A stretch of DNA of 64,000 nt from an uncultured Butyricicoccus sp. GTDB lineage: Bacteria; Bacillota; Clostridia; Oscillospirales; Butyricicoccaceae. Under the pieces are notes generated by a model that was not told where the DNA came from, ran no database searches, and saw only the letters and a program-made list of their open reading frames with translations. Shown here piece after piece: positions 33,599-42,932 of this stretch. A program made the translations under genes and the position numbers. The stretch is taken from assembly GCA_934532985.1 (NCBI GenBank), contig CAKTAV010000001.1, positions 186,001 to 250,000 of the forward strand, in the 5' to 3' direction. Positions within the stretch are counted from its first letter, which is position 1. Every line of letters begins with the position of its first letter.

Positions 33599-34932
33599 TC
33601 GTCATGAATGCGGTCCGGATTGGAGAACGTCGTGTACTGGCCGATCCACTGCAGGCGCAGTGAGCCGGTCGAGCCGTGACGGTTCTTTGCGATGAGAATC
33701 TCCGCAATATTTTTATCCTCGCTCTCATCATCATAATAGTCGTCACGATAAATAAACAGAACTATATCCGCGTCCTGCTCGATCGCGCCGGATTCACGCA
33801 GGTCGGACAGCAGCGGGTGCTTATCCTCGCGTTTTTCCACCGCACGCGACAGCTGCGACAGACAGATGACCGGCACGTTCAGCTCCTTCGCCATGATCTT
33901 CATGCTTCGGGAGATCTCCGCGATTTCGTTGACACGGTTTTCCGTCCGGTGTCCCGACTGCATCAGCTGCAAGTAGTCGATGACGATCAGTCCGAGATTG
34001 TCGCCCAGACGGCGGCATTTCGCCTTGATCTCCGCCACGGTCACACCCGGATTGTCGTCCACATAGATATGCGTCTTAGCCAGCTGGTTGGACGCGCGGG
34101 CAATTTTCACCCAGTCGTCCGGACTCAGCTCGCCGGTCTTGAGTTTCTGCGAATCAATCAGCGCCTCCTGCGACAGCAGACGGGACGCCAGCTGATCCTT
34201 GCTCATCTCGAGCTGGAACAAAACGACATCTTTTCCGCTCTTTTTCGCGGCATTCAGCGCCAAATTCAGTGCAAATGCCGTCTTGCCCATGCCCGGACGC
34301 GCCGCAATTAAAATCAAGTCAGATTTGTTCAGTCCCGTCAGCTGACGATCCAGCTCCGGAAAGCCCGTCGGTAGACCCGGCAGGTTGCTGTCGCTGCGCG
34401 ATAGCTCATCCAGACGTGCATACACATCCATAATGACGCTCTTGATATGGCTCAGACCGCGAATCTCGCGTCCATGCCGCACGGCGTAGATTTTCTGCTC
34501 TGCCATCTCGGCGATGTCGCCCGCCGCACCGGCACCCTCATACGCCATGGTCTCAATATCTGATGCCGCCGCCGCAATCGCGCGCAGCATACTCTTGTCG
34601 CGGATAATCTGAGCATACTCCCGAACGCCCGCCGCCGTCGGCGTGACCTCCATCAGCTGCGCCAGATACGCCCGTCCGCCAGCCTCGTCATACAACCCCG
34701 CCAGCTTCAGCTCATTGAGTACCGTAACCGCGTCAATACGCCGTCCATTGGTAAACATCGAGAAAATCGTCTCAAAAATTTTCCGATTTTCCTCTGCGTA
34801 AAAATCCTCCGGGCGGAGCATCTCAACCATCGACGCCACGCAGGAGGGGTCAATCAGCATCGAACCGATAACCGCCTGCTCCGCTTCGGTCGCCTGCGGC
34901 ATCTGCCGCGCCAGCAGTTCATCCAGTGGCAT
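33595..34932 (-). CDS. dnaB: Replicative DNA helicase
   Basis: Hexameric helicase of the replication fork. The N-terminal DnaB domain (ATEAEQAVIGSMLIDPSCVA) is followed by the RecA-like domain with Walker A AARPGMGKTAFALN, Walker B LIVIDYLQLMQ and ARPG/SQLSR motifs (CLSQLSRAVEKR). At 445 residues it has no intein. The ATG at 34932 has good spacing from AGGAGG; a GTG two codons earlier is too close. Located between rplI and tilS, as in many Firmicutes. Confidence 0.96.
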   Translation of the reverse strand: MPLDELLARQMPQATEAEQAVIGSMLIDPSCVASMVEMLRPEDFYAEENRKIFETIFSMFTNGRRIDAVTVLNELKLAGLYDEAGGRAYLAQLMEVTPTAAGVREYAQIIRDKSMLRAIAAAASDIETMAYEGAGAAGDIAEMAEQKIYAVRHGREIRGLSHIKSVIMDVYARLDELSRSDSNLPGLPTGFPELDRQLTGLNKSDLILIAARPGMGKTAFALNLALNAAKKSGKDVVLFQLEMSKDQLASRLLSQEALIDSQKLKTGELSPDDWVKIARASNQLAKTHIYVDDNPGVTVAEIKAKCRRLGDNLGLIVIDYLQLMQSGHRTENRVNEIAEISRSMKIMAKELNVPVICLSQLSRAVEKREDKHPLLSDLRESGAIEQDADIVLFIYRDDYYDDESEDKNIAEILIAKNRHGSTGSLRLQWIGQYTTFSNPDRIHDE

Positions 34933-35020
34933 ATACACCCTCCTTTCGCCCGATGTGTTCTATGCGCAGCCCACCGATGCTCCGGCAAGCTGCGCATGCA
35001 AACAATTCTTCCGTATAAAC

Positions 35021-35470
35021 TTACTCGGCCTCAGTAACCTGCACCTTCAGCGTGCCGACAACCTCCGGATACAGCTTGACCTTGATCTGATAGCTGCCGA
35101 AGTTCTTAATGCTCTCCTTGAGCACCAGCTTCTGCTTCGGAATATCCATACCGTGCTCCTTCTTGAGCTGGGTGCAGATTTCCTTGGTGGTTACCGAGCC
35201 GAAAATGCGTCCGCTCGTGCCGCCCTTGGCGGTCAGATGAACGGTGATCTCTTCCATCTTCTTTGCCGCTTCCTCCGCCGCTGCCTTTTCTACGGCGGCG
35301 TGATGCGCGCGGGAAGCCTCTGCCTGCTTCATCTGGTTGATGTTGTCCGCGTTAGCGAGAATCGCCAGCTTGCGCGGCAGAAGAAAATTCCGTCCATATC
35401 CCTCGGATACCTCGACCAGCTGACCCTTCTTGCCCTGACCCTTGACATCCTGTTGTAAAATTACCTTCAT
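35021..35470 (-). CDS. rplI: 50S ribosomal protein L9
   Basis: Ribosomal protein of 149 residues with two globular domains joined by a long helix. The N-terminal signature GQGKKGQLVEVSEGYGRNFL-like block reads GKKGQLVEVSEGYGRNFLLP; the central helix is AEASRAHHAAVEKAAAEEAA and the C-terminal domain contains GGTSGRIFGSVTTKEI. It overlaps the end of gdpP by 4 bp. The gap to dnaB (88 bp) has a TGCGCAGC/GCTGCGCA hairpin. Confidence 0.97.
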   Translation of the reverse strand: MKVILQQDVKGQGKKGQLVEVSEGYGRNFLLPRKLAILANADNINQMKQAEASRAHHAAVEKAAAEEAAKKMEEITVHLTAKGGTSGRIFGSVTTKEICTQLKKEHGMDIPKQKLVLKESIKNFGSYQIKVKLYPEVVGTLKVQVTEAE

Positions 35471-37482
35471 GATTCATTCTCCTCCTGAGAGTTTTGCTCC
35501 AAATACTTCTGAATAACCTCCTGAATCCGCGGACGCACCCGCTGGACCGTGGTATCCTTGATTTGGACGCCCGCCGCGGTCAGGCTTCCGCCGCCGCCGA
35601 GCATTTCCGTAATAACCTGTACATTGACCTCACCCATCGAACGGGCCGAGATCGTGACATCCTCGCCGTCTTGGAAGGCGACAATACTACCGCGCACACC
35701 GATGATGTTCAGCAGCTCATCCGCCGCCTGCGCCGCCACCGGGCGCGTGGTCGTGAACTCCGCCAGCGCCACAACAATGCCGCCGGGGTACGACTGCGCA
35801 CAGGAAATCACTCGTTCTCTCTGCATATATTCATCAAAGGAGTTCTGGAACAGGCGCTTGACCGCCGTCATATCCGCTCCGGCGCGCTTGAGGTACGCCG
35901 CCGCTTCAAACGTGCGGACACCGGCCTTAATGGAGAATCCCTTGGTGTCCAGATAAATACCCGCCAGCAGGCTCTCGGCCTCCAGTCGGCTGATGGTCTG
36001 GTTCGGCACCATGTATTGCAGCAGCTCGCACACCAGCTCGCTGGCGGACGACGCCGACGGCTCGTGCATGTTAACCGAACAATTTTCAATATACGACGAA
36101 GCGCGACGGTGATGATCCACCACAGCAACCCGGCGGAAGCGCGGGAGCAGGCTCGGCTCCTCCACGAAGTCCGGCCGGTTAGTGTCCACAACCACCATCA
36201 GGCTGTTGCTGTCAATCAAATTCGACGCCGCATCCGGCTCGATAATCAGCGAGTTAAACTCCGGGTCCTCATACAGACGATCCAGCAGCGGCTGTGCCAG
36301 TGTGCGGGCACGCCGCAAAATAATATAGACATTTTTACCGCGGCTCTTGGCGGCGCACACAATGCCCACCGCAGCGCCCACCGAGTCCATGTCGGAGTTT
36401 CCGTGTCCCATAACAAACACCGTGGACGAATCGCGCATCATCTGACCCAGCGCATTGGCCATAACGCGGGACTTTACCTTGCTTCGCTTTTCGACTTCCT
36501 TGGCCACGCCGCCGAAGTACTCAAAGGCATAGCGGTTCTTGATGACCACCTGATCGCCGCCGCGCGACAGCGCCATTTCCAACGCGAGGCTGGCAAAGTC
36601 GTACTTTTCTTTCAGCGTCTGTGCATCGCGTCCGATACCGATGGACAGCGTCGCATTGATGCCCGCACGCGAGACAATCGTCCGCACATTATCCAGCACG
36701 GTGAATTTGTCCTCTACCAGCTTTTCCAGATCACGTGCTTCCATAATATAAATATAGCGGTCACGATCAAATTTTCTCTGAATACCTGCAATGCCGCTTG
36801 TCCACTTGCTGATACGTTCATCGATCATCGCCAGCAGACTGGCCTTCTCCGAATCGCTCGCGTTTTTCACCAGCTCCTCGTAGTTGTCAATCGAGATCAG
36901 CGCGACAACCAGTCGGCTCGCGTCGTATTCCAGGCGGGTTTCCACCTCGCTCGTGCAGTCCAGCCAGTACAGCGTCATCAGGGCACTGCCCGTGCTCTGG
37001 AACTCCTTAGCTCGAAACAAATTGCCAAACACGCGATAGTATCGGCCCTCTACATGAACCTCCGACGGGTATTCCGTCCGGCCCTCCAGCAGCCATGCCG
37101 TGTCAAAGCCCGGAATCAGGTCGCCCAGCGACTGTTCAAACAAACCGTCTGACAGGCCGCACACGCTGTCAAACGCATCATTGCACCATACAATCTGTCC
37201 CGTGCTCGCCATCGCCACGATGATCGGCATCGGGATATTCGTGATGGAATTGGAGGCCGCGAAATCCGCATTCATGTTCGACAGGCTCTCCAAATACTGT
37301 CGTGTCTCTCTCTTTCGCTTTTGCTGCGAATAGTTATAGCTCAGGTACACCACGCCACAGATAGCCAGCTCAATGACGGCTTCATAGATAGAAAAGAATG
37401 CGCTGATACAGGCAAAGAGCAAAAAAACAAGAAAATACAGTCCAAAGCCCGGCTCCAGCAGCTTCGCCAGCTTTTTATCCAT
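35467..37482 (-). CDS. gdpP: Cyclic-di-AMP phosphodiesterase GdpP
   Basis: 671-residue membrane phosphodiesterase hydrolysing c-di-AMP to pApA, which controls potassium and wall homeostasis. Two N-terminal helices (about 15-50) precede a PAS-like domain (NIPMPIIVAMASTGQIVWCN), a degenerate GGDEF domain (LVVALISIDNYEELV, TLSIGIGRD) and a DHH/DHHA1 unit with GHGNSDMDSVGAAVG, VVDTNRPDF and VVDHHRR. The GGDEF active-site motif is missing, as usual in the family. AAGGAGG site. First gene of the six-gene string. Confidence 0.95.
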   Translation of the reverse strand: MDKKLAKLLEPGFGLYFLVFLLFACISAFFSIYEAVIELAICGVVYLSYNYSQQKRKRETRQYLESLSNMNADFAASNSITNIPMPIIVAMASTGQIVWCNDAFDSVCGLSDGLFEQSLGDLIPGFDTAWLLEGRTEYPSEVHVEGRYYRVFGNLFRAKEFQSTGSALMTLYWLDCTSEVETRLEYDASRLVVALISIDNYEELVKNASDSEKASLLAMIDERISKWTSGIAGIQRKFDRDRYIYIMEARDLEKLVEDKFTVLDNVRTIVSRAGINATLSIGIGRDAQTLKEKYDFASLALEMALSRGGDQVVIKNRYAFEYFGGVAKEVEKRSKVKSRVMANALGQMMRDSSTVFVMGHGNSDMDSVGAAVGIVCAAKSRGKNVYIILRRARTLAQPLLDRLYEDPEFNSLIIEPDAASNLIDSNSLMVVVDTNRPDFVEEPSLLPRFRRVAVVDHHRRASSYIENCSVNMHEPSASSASELVCELLQYMVPNQTISRLEAESLLAGIYLDTKGFSIKAGVRTFEAAAYLKRAGADMTAVKRLFQNSFDEYMQRERVISCAQSYPGGIVVALAEFTTTRPVAAQAADELLNIIGVRGSIVAFQDGEDVTISARSMGEVNVQVITEMLGGGGSLTAAGVQIKDTTVQRVRPRIQEVIQKYLEQNSQEENES

Positions 37483-37525
37483 GTTGCGATCCCCCTCCTT
37501 TTAGAAACATATTGATACACACTGC

Positions 37526-37554
37526 ATTATAGCAAAGTAGACTTCCAAACGCAA
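37526..37554 (-). promoter_or_regulatory. Promoter of the gdpP-rplI-dnaB string
   Basis: Minus strand TTGCGT, 17 bp, TATAAT, with an extended TGC before the -10. Confidence 0.75.
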
Positions 37555-37606
37555 TTAGTAAATAGAAGAAAATCGCAAGAAATCATGCCGTTTTTGCTCT
37601 GTTATC

Positions 37607-37645
37607 TGTGAAAAAAGTAACGCACTGCAAAGCCGCAGTGCGTCA
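37607..37645 (-). terminator. Terminator after the acyltransferase gene
   Basis: ACGCACTGC/GCAGTGCGT stem; the minus strand continues with TACTTTTTTC. Confidence 0.85.
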
Positions 37646-37648
37646 ACA

Positions 37649-38683
37649 TTACCTTTTTTCCTTTTCCGTCTCTTCCCGCACGAACAGCCCTCGCTTCATC
37701 GCGCCGAACACCGCGTCATACGCCGCATTCACCGGACGGCTCGCCAGCAGGCGAGAAACCACCAGCGAATACACCACGAGGATAGCAAACGCCGTCGTCG
37801 TCGCATGGAACTTTTTCGGAAACAGCTCCAGCATGTACAGCATCGGAAAGGCGTGCAGCAGATACACCGTCAGGCTGTGCCGTCCGATCGTCGTAAAGAT
37901 GCAGCGACAGCGCATACACAGCGACAGCAGGCAGGCTCCCATTATCGGCGCCAGCACATACAAACTGCCGCGCATGAGCATGCCTTCCTTTTTAGTCAGG
38001 TGCTGTACCTTATAGCCGCCGACCAGCTGATACGGATGGCTTGCCTTGACATATGGCTCAAAATACACCGTGAGCTTGTACGCCGCCAGTGCGCACAGCA
38101 CAAGCAGCACCAGCGCCACCGGTTTTGGAATACGCTTGGCGCGAGCCAGCCAGTCCCTCGGACAATAATAGCCCATCAGATAAAACGGCAAAAAGCCAAT
38201 CGCGCGCGACAGCGACAGCGTCCGCCCCAAATGCTGGTCCATTCCTGCATACAGCGAGAGCAAAAACGACAGCGGCAAAATCCCGCGCACCCGTTTCAAG
38301 CTCGGCATCAGCAGGCGAAACAGCAGCAGCGCCATCAGATACCAATACATATTAAACGGACGCAGCAGACCGTATTCAAATTCCTCGCCCTGCCACTGAC
38401 GCATGAGATAATATAAGGTGTTAAACACAAGGAACGGCAGCAGAAACTCGCGTAACGCTTCCTCACGCCGTTTTTCGTCCTTTTTTCCGAAATAGCCGGA
38501 CAGGAACATAAACAGCGGCATCTGCACCGTGAGAATGCCTAGCCGCAGACCGTACATCCAGCCGGTTTTGAGGCACATCATGTCATAGATGTGGACATAG
38601 ACGACACTGACCATCAGGATTCCCTTGATATTGTCCAGATAATCATCTCGTCCGCTCACCGCAGTGACTTCCGATGACTGCAT
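37649..38683 (-). CDS. Membrane acyltransferase (Acyltransferase 3 family)
   Basis: 344 residues with about ten transmembrane helices. The N-terminal RDDYLDNIKGILMVSVVYVHI holds the conserved Lys-Gly and the histidine of the first helix; MFLSGYF in the next helices is the family's SGxF/Y motif, and RHSLTVYLLHAF near the C-terminus is typical (G/RxxSLxxYxxH). Such enzymes O-acetylate exopolysaccharides, glycans or small molecules. The start at 38683 follows AAAGGAGG; the upstream arginine-rich ORF extension is not likely coding. It follows the two AI-2E-family genes and may be co-transcribed (28 bp gap). Substrate is unknown. Confidence 0.85.
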   Translation of the reverse strand: MQSSEVTAVSGRDDYLDNIKGILMVSVVYVHIYDMMCLKTGWMYGLRLGILTVQMPLFMFLSGYFGKKDEKRREEALREFLLPFLVFNTLYYLMRQWQGEEFEYGLLRPFNMYWYLMALLLFRLLMPSLKRVRGILPLSFLLSLYAGMDQHLGRTLSLSRAIGFLPFYLMGYYCPRDWLARAKRIPKPVALVLLVLCALAAYKLTVYFEPYVKASHPYQLVGGYKVQHLTKKEGMLMRGSLYVLAPIMGACLLSLCMRCRCIFTTIGRHSLTVYLLHAFPMLYMLELFPKKFHATTTAFAILVVYSLVVSRLLASRPVNAAYDAVFGAMKRGLFVREETEKEKR

Positions 38684-38711
38684 GCGTTGCCTCCTTTCCG
38701 GCTTTCTGTGT

Positions 38712-40070
38712 TTATGGGGTGCCGGACGGCGGGGTTGGCGTATCGTCAGACGAATTCTTTGCCGCCTTTGCGGCGGCGATGCGTTCCTTTCGGCGCGGGC
38801 GCGCCTTCTCGGTCTCGCGCACCGGCTGACCGGTTTCCTCATCAATATAATTTGCCCCGACATATTCCGTCGAGTGCCGCGGCAGCTTCTTGCGGTCGAG
38901 CGAGAAATTGACCAGCTCGGTCAGCAGATGCTCCAGCACCGCAAACAGCGGAACGCCGATGACCATGCCGACAAAGCCGAACAGACCACCGAAAAAAATA
39001 ATCGAAAACAGCACCCAGAAGCTGGACACTCCGGTCGTCTCGCCCAGAATCTTCGGGCCAAGGATATTGCCGTCAAACTGCTGCAATATAAGAATAAAAA
39101 TGATAAAATACAGCGCTTGCAGCGGGTTGACAATGAACACCAGCACCGCACACGGGATTGCGCCGATAAACGGTCCGAAGAACGGAATGACATTGGTCAC
39201 GCCGATAATTACCGCCAGCAGCAGCGGATACGGCATATTCATAATCGCCAGAACAATGCCGCTGATCACGCCGATAATCGCAGAGTCCACGATTTTTCCA
39301 CCCAAGAATCCGCCGAACGAATCGTTGGCAAACCGTGCGTTGTCCATGATAAAGTTGCCGATGCGCGCGCCAAATACAGCGTACAGCATCTTTTTGCCCT
39401 GGCTGATAAACTTGCGCTTGTTTGCCAGCAGATATACCGCGACAACCATGCCGATCAGGATGTTTTTTAAGAAACGTATAGTATTGAGCACCATATCCGT
39501 AAAGTACGAAAACAGGCTTTCCACCTGCGGCAGCAGAGAGCTTTGAACCCAGTTTTCCACATAGGTAATCGCCTCGACATACAGGCGCATTGCGTTTTCT
39601 TCCATCTGCGGGTTTTTTCCGAACAGAGAGCTGAACAGCGACTGCATAGACTGCGACATCGTATTCATCGTCGTCGGGAACGTCGTGACGATATTCATAA
39701 TACTCGTCACCAAGCGCGGCAGCACCAGCGCCAGCAGACCCGCTACAATTGCAATCATAAACGCGAATGTCGCCGTCATGCTGACCGCCTTTGCCGTCAC
39801 CAGCATACGCTTGCCCGTCCATTTCAGCTTCGTTTCACATAGCCGAACCAGCCGCCGCATCAGCCATTCGTAAATCGGCGAAAGCAGGTAGGCGATCACC
39901 ATGCCGTAAATGACCGGCATCAAGATCTGGAGAATCTGCCCGATTCCGGCCTTGAGCGCGGCGAACTTGAACATGCAGAAAAACACGATCAGTACAATCG
40001 CACCGACCGCGACAATTGTCGCGCCCCAGCCGATATATTGTTTTAAATAATCCCATCGATCTTTTCTCAC
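38712..40070 (-). CDS. AI-2E family transporter (copy 1)
   Basis: 452 residues with the eight-helix layout of the AI-2E/PurR-like permease family (PF01594). Characteristic segments are MPVIYGMVIAYLLSPIYEWL near the start and GFLGGKIVDSAIIGVISGIV, VTNVIPFFGPFIGAIPCAVLV and GLFGFVGMVIGVPLFAVLEH in the C-terminal half. Substrates in this family range from quorum signals to Na+/H+ exchange, so transport specificity is unknown. The start is GTG at 40070, behind GGAGGA, exactly as in the upstream paralogue. The C-terminal ~60 residues are basic/proline-rich and cytoplasmic. Confidence 0.9.
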   Translation of the reverse strand: MRKDRWDYLKQYIGWGATIVAVGAIVLIVFFCMFKFAALKAGIGQILQILMPVIYGMVIAYLLSPIYEWLMRRLVRLCETKLKWTGKRMLVTAKAVSMTATFAFMIAIVAGLLALVLPRLVTSIMNIVTTFPTTMNTMSQSMQSLFSSLFGKNPQMEENAMRLYVEAITYVENWVQSSLLPQVESLFSYFTDMVLNTIRFLKNILIGMVVAVYLLANKRKFISQGKKMLYAVFGARIGNFIMDNARFANDSFGGFLGGKIVDSAIIGVISGIVLAIMNMPYPLLLAVIIGVTNVIPFFGPFIGAIPCAVLVFIVNPLQALYFIIFILILQQFDGNILGPKILGETTGVSSFWVLFSIIFFGGLFGFVGMVIGVPLFAVLEHLLTELVNFSLDRKKLPRHSTEYVGANYIDEETGQPVRETEKARPRRKERIAAAKAAKNSSDDTPTPPSGTP

Positions 40071-40174
40071 GTTCGGAATTCCTCCAATTCTCGCCTTGCG
40101 GCTTATCACGCCTGTGTACAGTATAGCAGATTTGATTGGGAAATGATATCCTCTCTGCCATTTCCACACAGAAT

Positions 40175-41509
40175 TTATCTTTTTCTATTGTCTTCTGCCG
40201 CTTTGCACGGGCGGGAATGTTCTTCTTTGTCGGGAATCGCCGCGGGCGGCTTTCTGTGATACACCGGCTGCCCCGTCGTTTCCTCGATATGATCCAGCGC
40301 GGCATACGCTTCGGAAGACTGCGGCAGATTTTTCCGCTTGAGCGAACGGTTGACCAGTTCGCGGAGGATATGCTCCACGGTGGCAAACAGCGGCACACCG
40401 AGAATCATACCCACAAAGCCGAACAATCCGCTGAACAGCAGAATAGAAAACAGCACCCAGAAGCTCGACACTCCCGTCGTCTGTCCCACAATGCGCGGAC
40501 AGATAATGTTGCCATCAATCTGCTGCATAATCATGACAAAAATCAAAAAATACAGCGCCTGCTGCGGATTGACCATGAACACAATCAGCGTACACGGAAC
40601 CGCCCCGATAAACGGGCCGAAGAACGGAATAATGTTTGTCGTTCCGATAATCACCGCCAGCAGCAGCGGATACGGCATGCCCATCACTGTCATCGTGATG
40701 CCGGTAATTAAGCCGACCATGGAGGAATCCACGATCTGACCGCCCAGATACCCGCCAAATGCCTGATTGGCAAAGCGCGCATTCTCCAATATGACATTGC
40801 CTGCCCGCGCACCAAAGACGGCATACAGCAGTTTTTTTCCCTGACCGATAAATTTGCGCTTGTTTGCAATCAGATACACCGCTACAACCACGCCGATCAG
40901 CAGGTTTTTCAGAAACAGCGCAGCATTCCACATGGCATCCGTCGCCTGCAATACAATGCTCTCCGCCTGCACGAGCAGGTTATTCTGCATCCAACGCTCT
41001 GTCAAAAGCATTCCCTGTCGATACAGCCGCATCGCCGTTTCTTCCATCTCCGGATTTCCAAAGCACAGTGTGTGAACAATCCCCTGCATGGACTGCGACA
41101 TGCTGTTCATTGCCGAAGGGAAGGTGGTAACCAGCGTGACAATACTTGCCGCCAGATGCGGCAGAACGAGCGCCAGAAGACCCGCAACAACGCAGAACAG
41201 AAACAAAAACGTCAGCACCATTGCCGCAATTTCTGATGTCAGACGGGCGTACTTTCCCATCCATTTCAATTGCTTTTCTGTCAGATTTGTCAGGCAGCGC
41301 AGCAGCCGTCGATGAATCGGATGCAGCAGATAGGCAATCACTACGCCGTAAATCACCGGCGTCAAGATTTCCAGCAGCCGTCCCACGCCCGCTCGGATGG
41401 CGGCGAACTGATACATACCGAAAAAAACGCATAAGACAACTGCGCCGACTGCGATAATCGTCACACCCCAGCCGACAGTTTGCCGGATATTCCACCGAGC
41501 TTGTTTCAC
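40175..41509 (-). CDS. AI-2E family transporter (copy 2)
   Basis: Tandem paralogue of the preceding permease (444 residues), sharing long stretches such as VTTFPSAMNSMSQSMQ versus VTTFPTTMNTMSQSMQ and the NIIPFFGPFIGAVPCTLIV block. The start is GTG at 41509 with GGAGGA upstream, matching copy 1; an ATG at 41560 lies over the -10 region and is rejected. An extended -10 TGCTACAAT lies about 55 bp upstream. The two copies are 104 bp apart on the same strand. The C-terminus differs in charge and length. Substrate is unknown. Confidence 0.9.
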   Translation of the reverse strand: MKQARWNIRQTVGWGVTIIAVGAVVLCVFFGMYQFAAIRAGVGRLLEILTPVIYGVVIAYLLHPIHRRLLRCLTNLTEKQLKWMGKYARLTSEIAAMVLTFLFLFCVVAGLLALVLPHLAASIVTLVTTFPSAMNSMSQSMQGIVHTLCFGNPEMEETAMRLYRQGMLLTERWMQNNLLVQAESIVLQATDAMWNAALFLKNLLIGVVVAVYLIANKRKFIGQGKKLLYAVFGARAGNVILENARFANQAFGGYLGGQIVDSSMVGLITGITMTVMGMPYPLLLAVIIGTTNIIPFFGPFIGAVPCTLIVFMVNPQQALYFLIFVMIMQQIDGNIICPRIVGQTTGVSSFWVLFSILLFSGLFGFVGMILGVPLFATVEHILRELVNRSLKRKNLPQSSEAYAALDHIEETTGQPVYHRKPPAAIPDKEEHSRPCKAAEDNRKR

Positions 41510-41562
41510 GCCGAAATGTCCTCCATATCTTCTCACCGGTGTTATTTTGCGCAGTTCCATTG

Positions 41563-41571
41563 TAGCAGACC
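41563..41571 (-). promoter_or_regulatory. Candidate extended -10 for the AI-2E operon
   Basis: The minus strand reads TGCTACAAT; no clear -35 box. Confidence 0.4.
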
Positions 41572-41692
41572 GCGTATTAAAAAAACACCAAAGTTAAAGT
41601 TTTTTAACAATTTTATTGCAAACAAGCGATATTTGCCCGACGTTTATCAATAGGTCGGAAACATCCTGTTGTTTTTTTGTCAAAAATGCCAG

Positions 41693-41721
41693 TTGCATCT
41701 GACCCTCTTCTACTTTATACT
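41693..41721 (+). promoter_or_regulatory. Promoter of the T-box/oxidoreductase operon
   Basis: TTGCAT, 17 bp, TATACT, placing the transcript start about 15 bp before the T-box stem I. Confidence 0.65.
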
Positions 41722-41743
41722 TATCTACAGTCAAATTACAAAA

Positions 41744-41980
41744 AAGACTGCGATGGAGACAGTACGTACTCTGCAAACGTTTCAGCGAGTCGGGAGTCAG
41801 TGCAAGCCCGATACCAGTAGCCTGTGCCGAAAATCACTCCGGAGTCGCTAGCCGAACGATGCAGTAGGCAATGCCGGTTTTCCCCCGTTATAGGGAACGC
41901 GTATGATGGTATGCAGTAACAGGTGGTTTAACGAATGCTTTGCTTTCGTCCTTTTACAGGGCGGAAGCTTTTTTTGTTTT
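41744..41980 (+). promoter_or_regulatory. T-box leader, probably isoleucine-specific
   Basis: Stem I begins GACTGCGATGGAGACAGTA and closes with CTCCGGAGTC. The conserved AG-bulge/distal-loop segment reads CAGCGAGTCGGGAG and then CAGTGCAAGCCCGA. Just before the closing strand is GAAAATCACTCC, putting AUC (isoleucine) followed by A in the specifier position. Stem III is GTTTTCCC/GGGAAC. The T-box bulge reads AACAGGTGGTTTAACGA: UGGU is kept, but ACC of the consensus UGGNACC is changed to UUA. The antiterminator pairs ACGAA with TTCGT, and the competing terminator is GCTTTCGTCC/GGGCGGAAGC followed by TTTTTTT. Uncharged tRNA-Ile is expected to allow readthrough into the oxidoreductase genes. Confidence 0.88.
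41948..41980 (+). terminator. Regulated terminator of the T-box
   Basis: The stem described for the T-box, followed by seven T; it lies 70 bp before the first structural gene. Confidence 0.85.
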
Positions 41981-42052
41981 ACTATGCCGGACTGACAGGC
42001 CTTATTATGAAACGTTATTTCTATCATATCCATATCGAGGAGGACATTCCTG

Positions 42053-42631
42053 ATGAAGAACACTGTTGAAATCCGCTGGCACGGACGCGGCGGACAGGGC
42101 GCAAAGACCGCCTGCCTGCTGCTGGCGGACGCCGCATTCAGCTCGGGCAAGTACGTCCAGGGCTTCCCGGAATACGGTCCGGAGCGCATGGGCGCGCCGA
42201 TCACCGCATACAACCGCATCAGCGATGAACGCTGCACCGTACATTCCAACATCTACGACCCGGACTTTGTCGTTGTTGTTGACGAAACTCTGCTGGAATC
42301 CGTTGATGTTACCCACGGCCTGAATCCGGACGGCGCAATCATTATCAACACACCAAAGACGCCGGACGAGGTGCGCAAGGAGCTGGGCGGCTACACCGGC
42401 CGCGTCGCCACGATTGACGCACGCAAGATTTCCGAAGAAATCCTCGGCAGCAACTTCCCGAACACCCCGATGCTGGCCGCCACCGTCAAGGTTTCCGGCG
42501 TTGTGGATCCGGAAAAGTTCACCCACGACATGGAGGCATCGTTCCGTCATAAGTTTGCCACCAAGCCGCAGGTTGTCGCCGGCAATATGACTGTATTATC
42601 CCGTTCTATGGAGGAGGTTCAGGTAGGATGA
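42053..42631 (+). CDS. porG: 2-oxoacid:ferredoxin oxidoreductase, gamma subunit
   Basis: 192 residues. The N-terminal RWHGRGGQGAKTACLLLADA is the gamma-domain signature, followed by GKYVQGFPEYGPERMGAPI with the conserved arginine-methionine-glycine. It forms part of the four-subunit enzyme that interconverts a 2-oxoacid plus CoA with acyl-CoA plus CO2 and reduced ferredoxin. The ATG follows GAGGAGG. First gene of a gamma-delta-alpha-beta operon with 4-bp overlap to the delta gene. Sequence type is shared by pyruvate and 2-ketoisovalerate enzymes, so the symbol is provisional; the isoleucine T-box argues for a branched-chain substrate. Confidence 0.93.
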   Translation: MKNTVEIRWHGRGGQGAKTACLLLADAAFSSGKYVQGFPEYGPERMGAPITAYNRISDERCTVHSNIYDPDFVVVVDETLLESVDVTHGLNPDGAIIINTPKTPDEVRKELGGYTGRVATIDARKISEEILGSNFPNTPMLAATVKVSGVVDPEKFTHDMEASFRHKFATKPQVVAGNMTVLSRSMEEVQVG

Positions 42632-42930
42632 TTCACGCGAAGGATATCAATGAGCATTCCACTTGGCAGGAGCTGACCCCGGGCTGCGAGATCTATGAGC
42701 CGGGCACCGCTGCCATGACGATCACCGGTGAGTGGCGCACGATGGTACCGCACTGGGACGCAACCAAGTGCAAGCAGTGTCTGCTGTGCGCACCGTTCTG
42801 TCCGGACTCGTCCATCCCGGTTGTAGACGGCAAGCGTCAGGACTTTGATTTCGATCACTGTAAGGGCTGCGGCATCTGTTATAAAGTATGTCCGTTTCAG
42901 GCCATTTCGTTCGGAAAGGAGGAAGCATAA
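42628..42930 (+). CDS. porD: 2-oxoacid:ferredoxin oxidoreductase, delta (ferredoxin-like) subunit
   Basis: 100 residues carrying two 4Fe-4S clusters: CKQCLLCAPFCP and CKGCGICYKVCP. It carries electrons between the catalytic subunits and free ferredoxin. Overlaps the gamma gene by 4 bp and is followed after 2 bp by the alpha gene, whose ribosome site (AAGGAGG) is inside its last codons. Confidence 0.95.
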   Translation: MIHAKDINEHSTWQELTPGCEIYEPGTAAMTITGEWRTMVPHWDATKCKQCLLCAPFCPDSSIPVVDGKRQDFDFDHCKGCGICYKVCPFQAISFGKEEA

Positions 42931-42932
42931 TC

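Noticed and set aside
38684..38863. 60-residue Arg-rich extension of the acyltransferase
   Set aside because: No ribosome site, composition unlike the family, and overlap with the preceding gene; the ATG at 38683 has AAAGGAGG.
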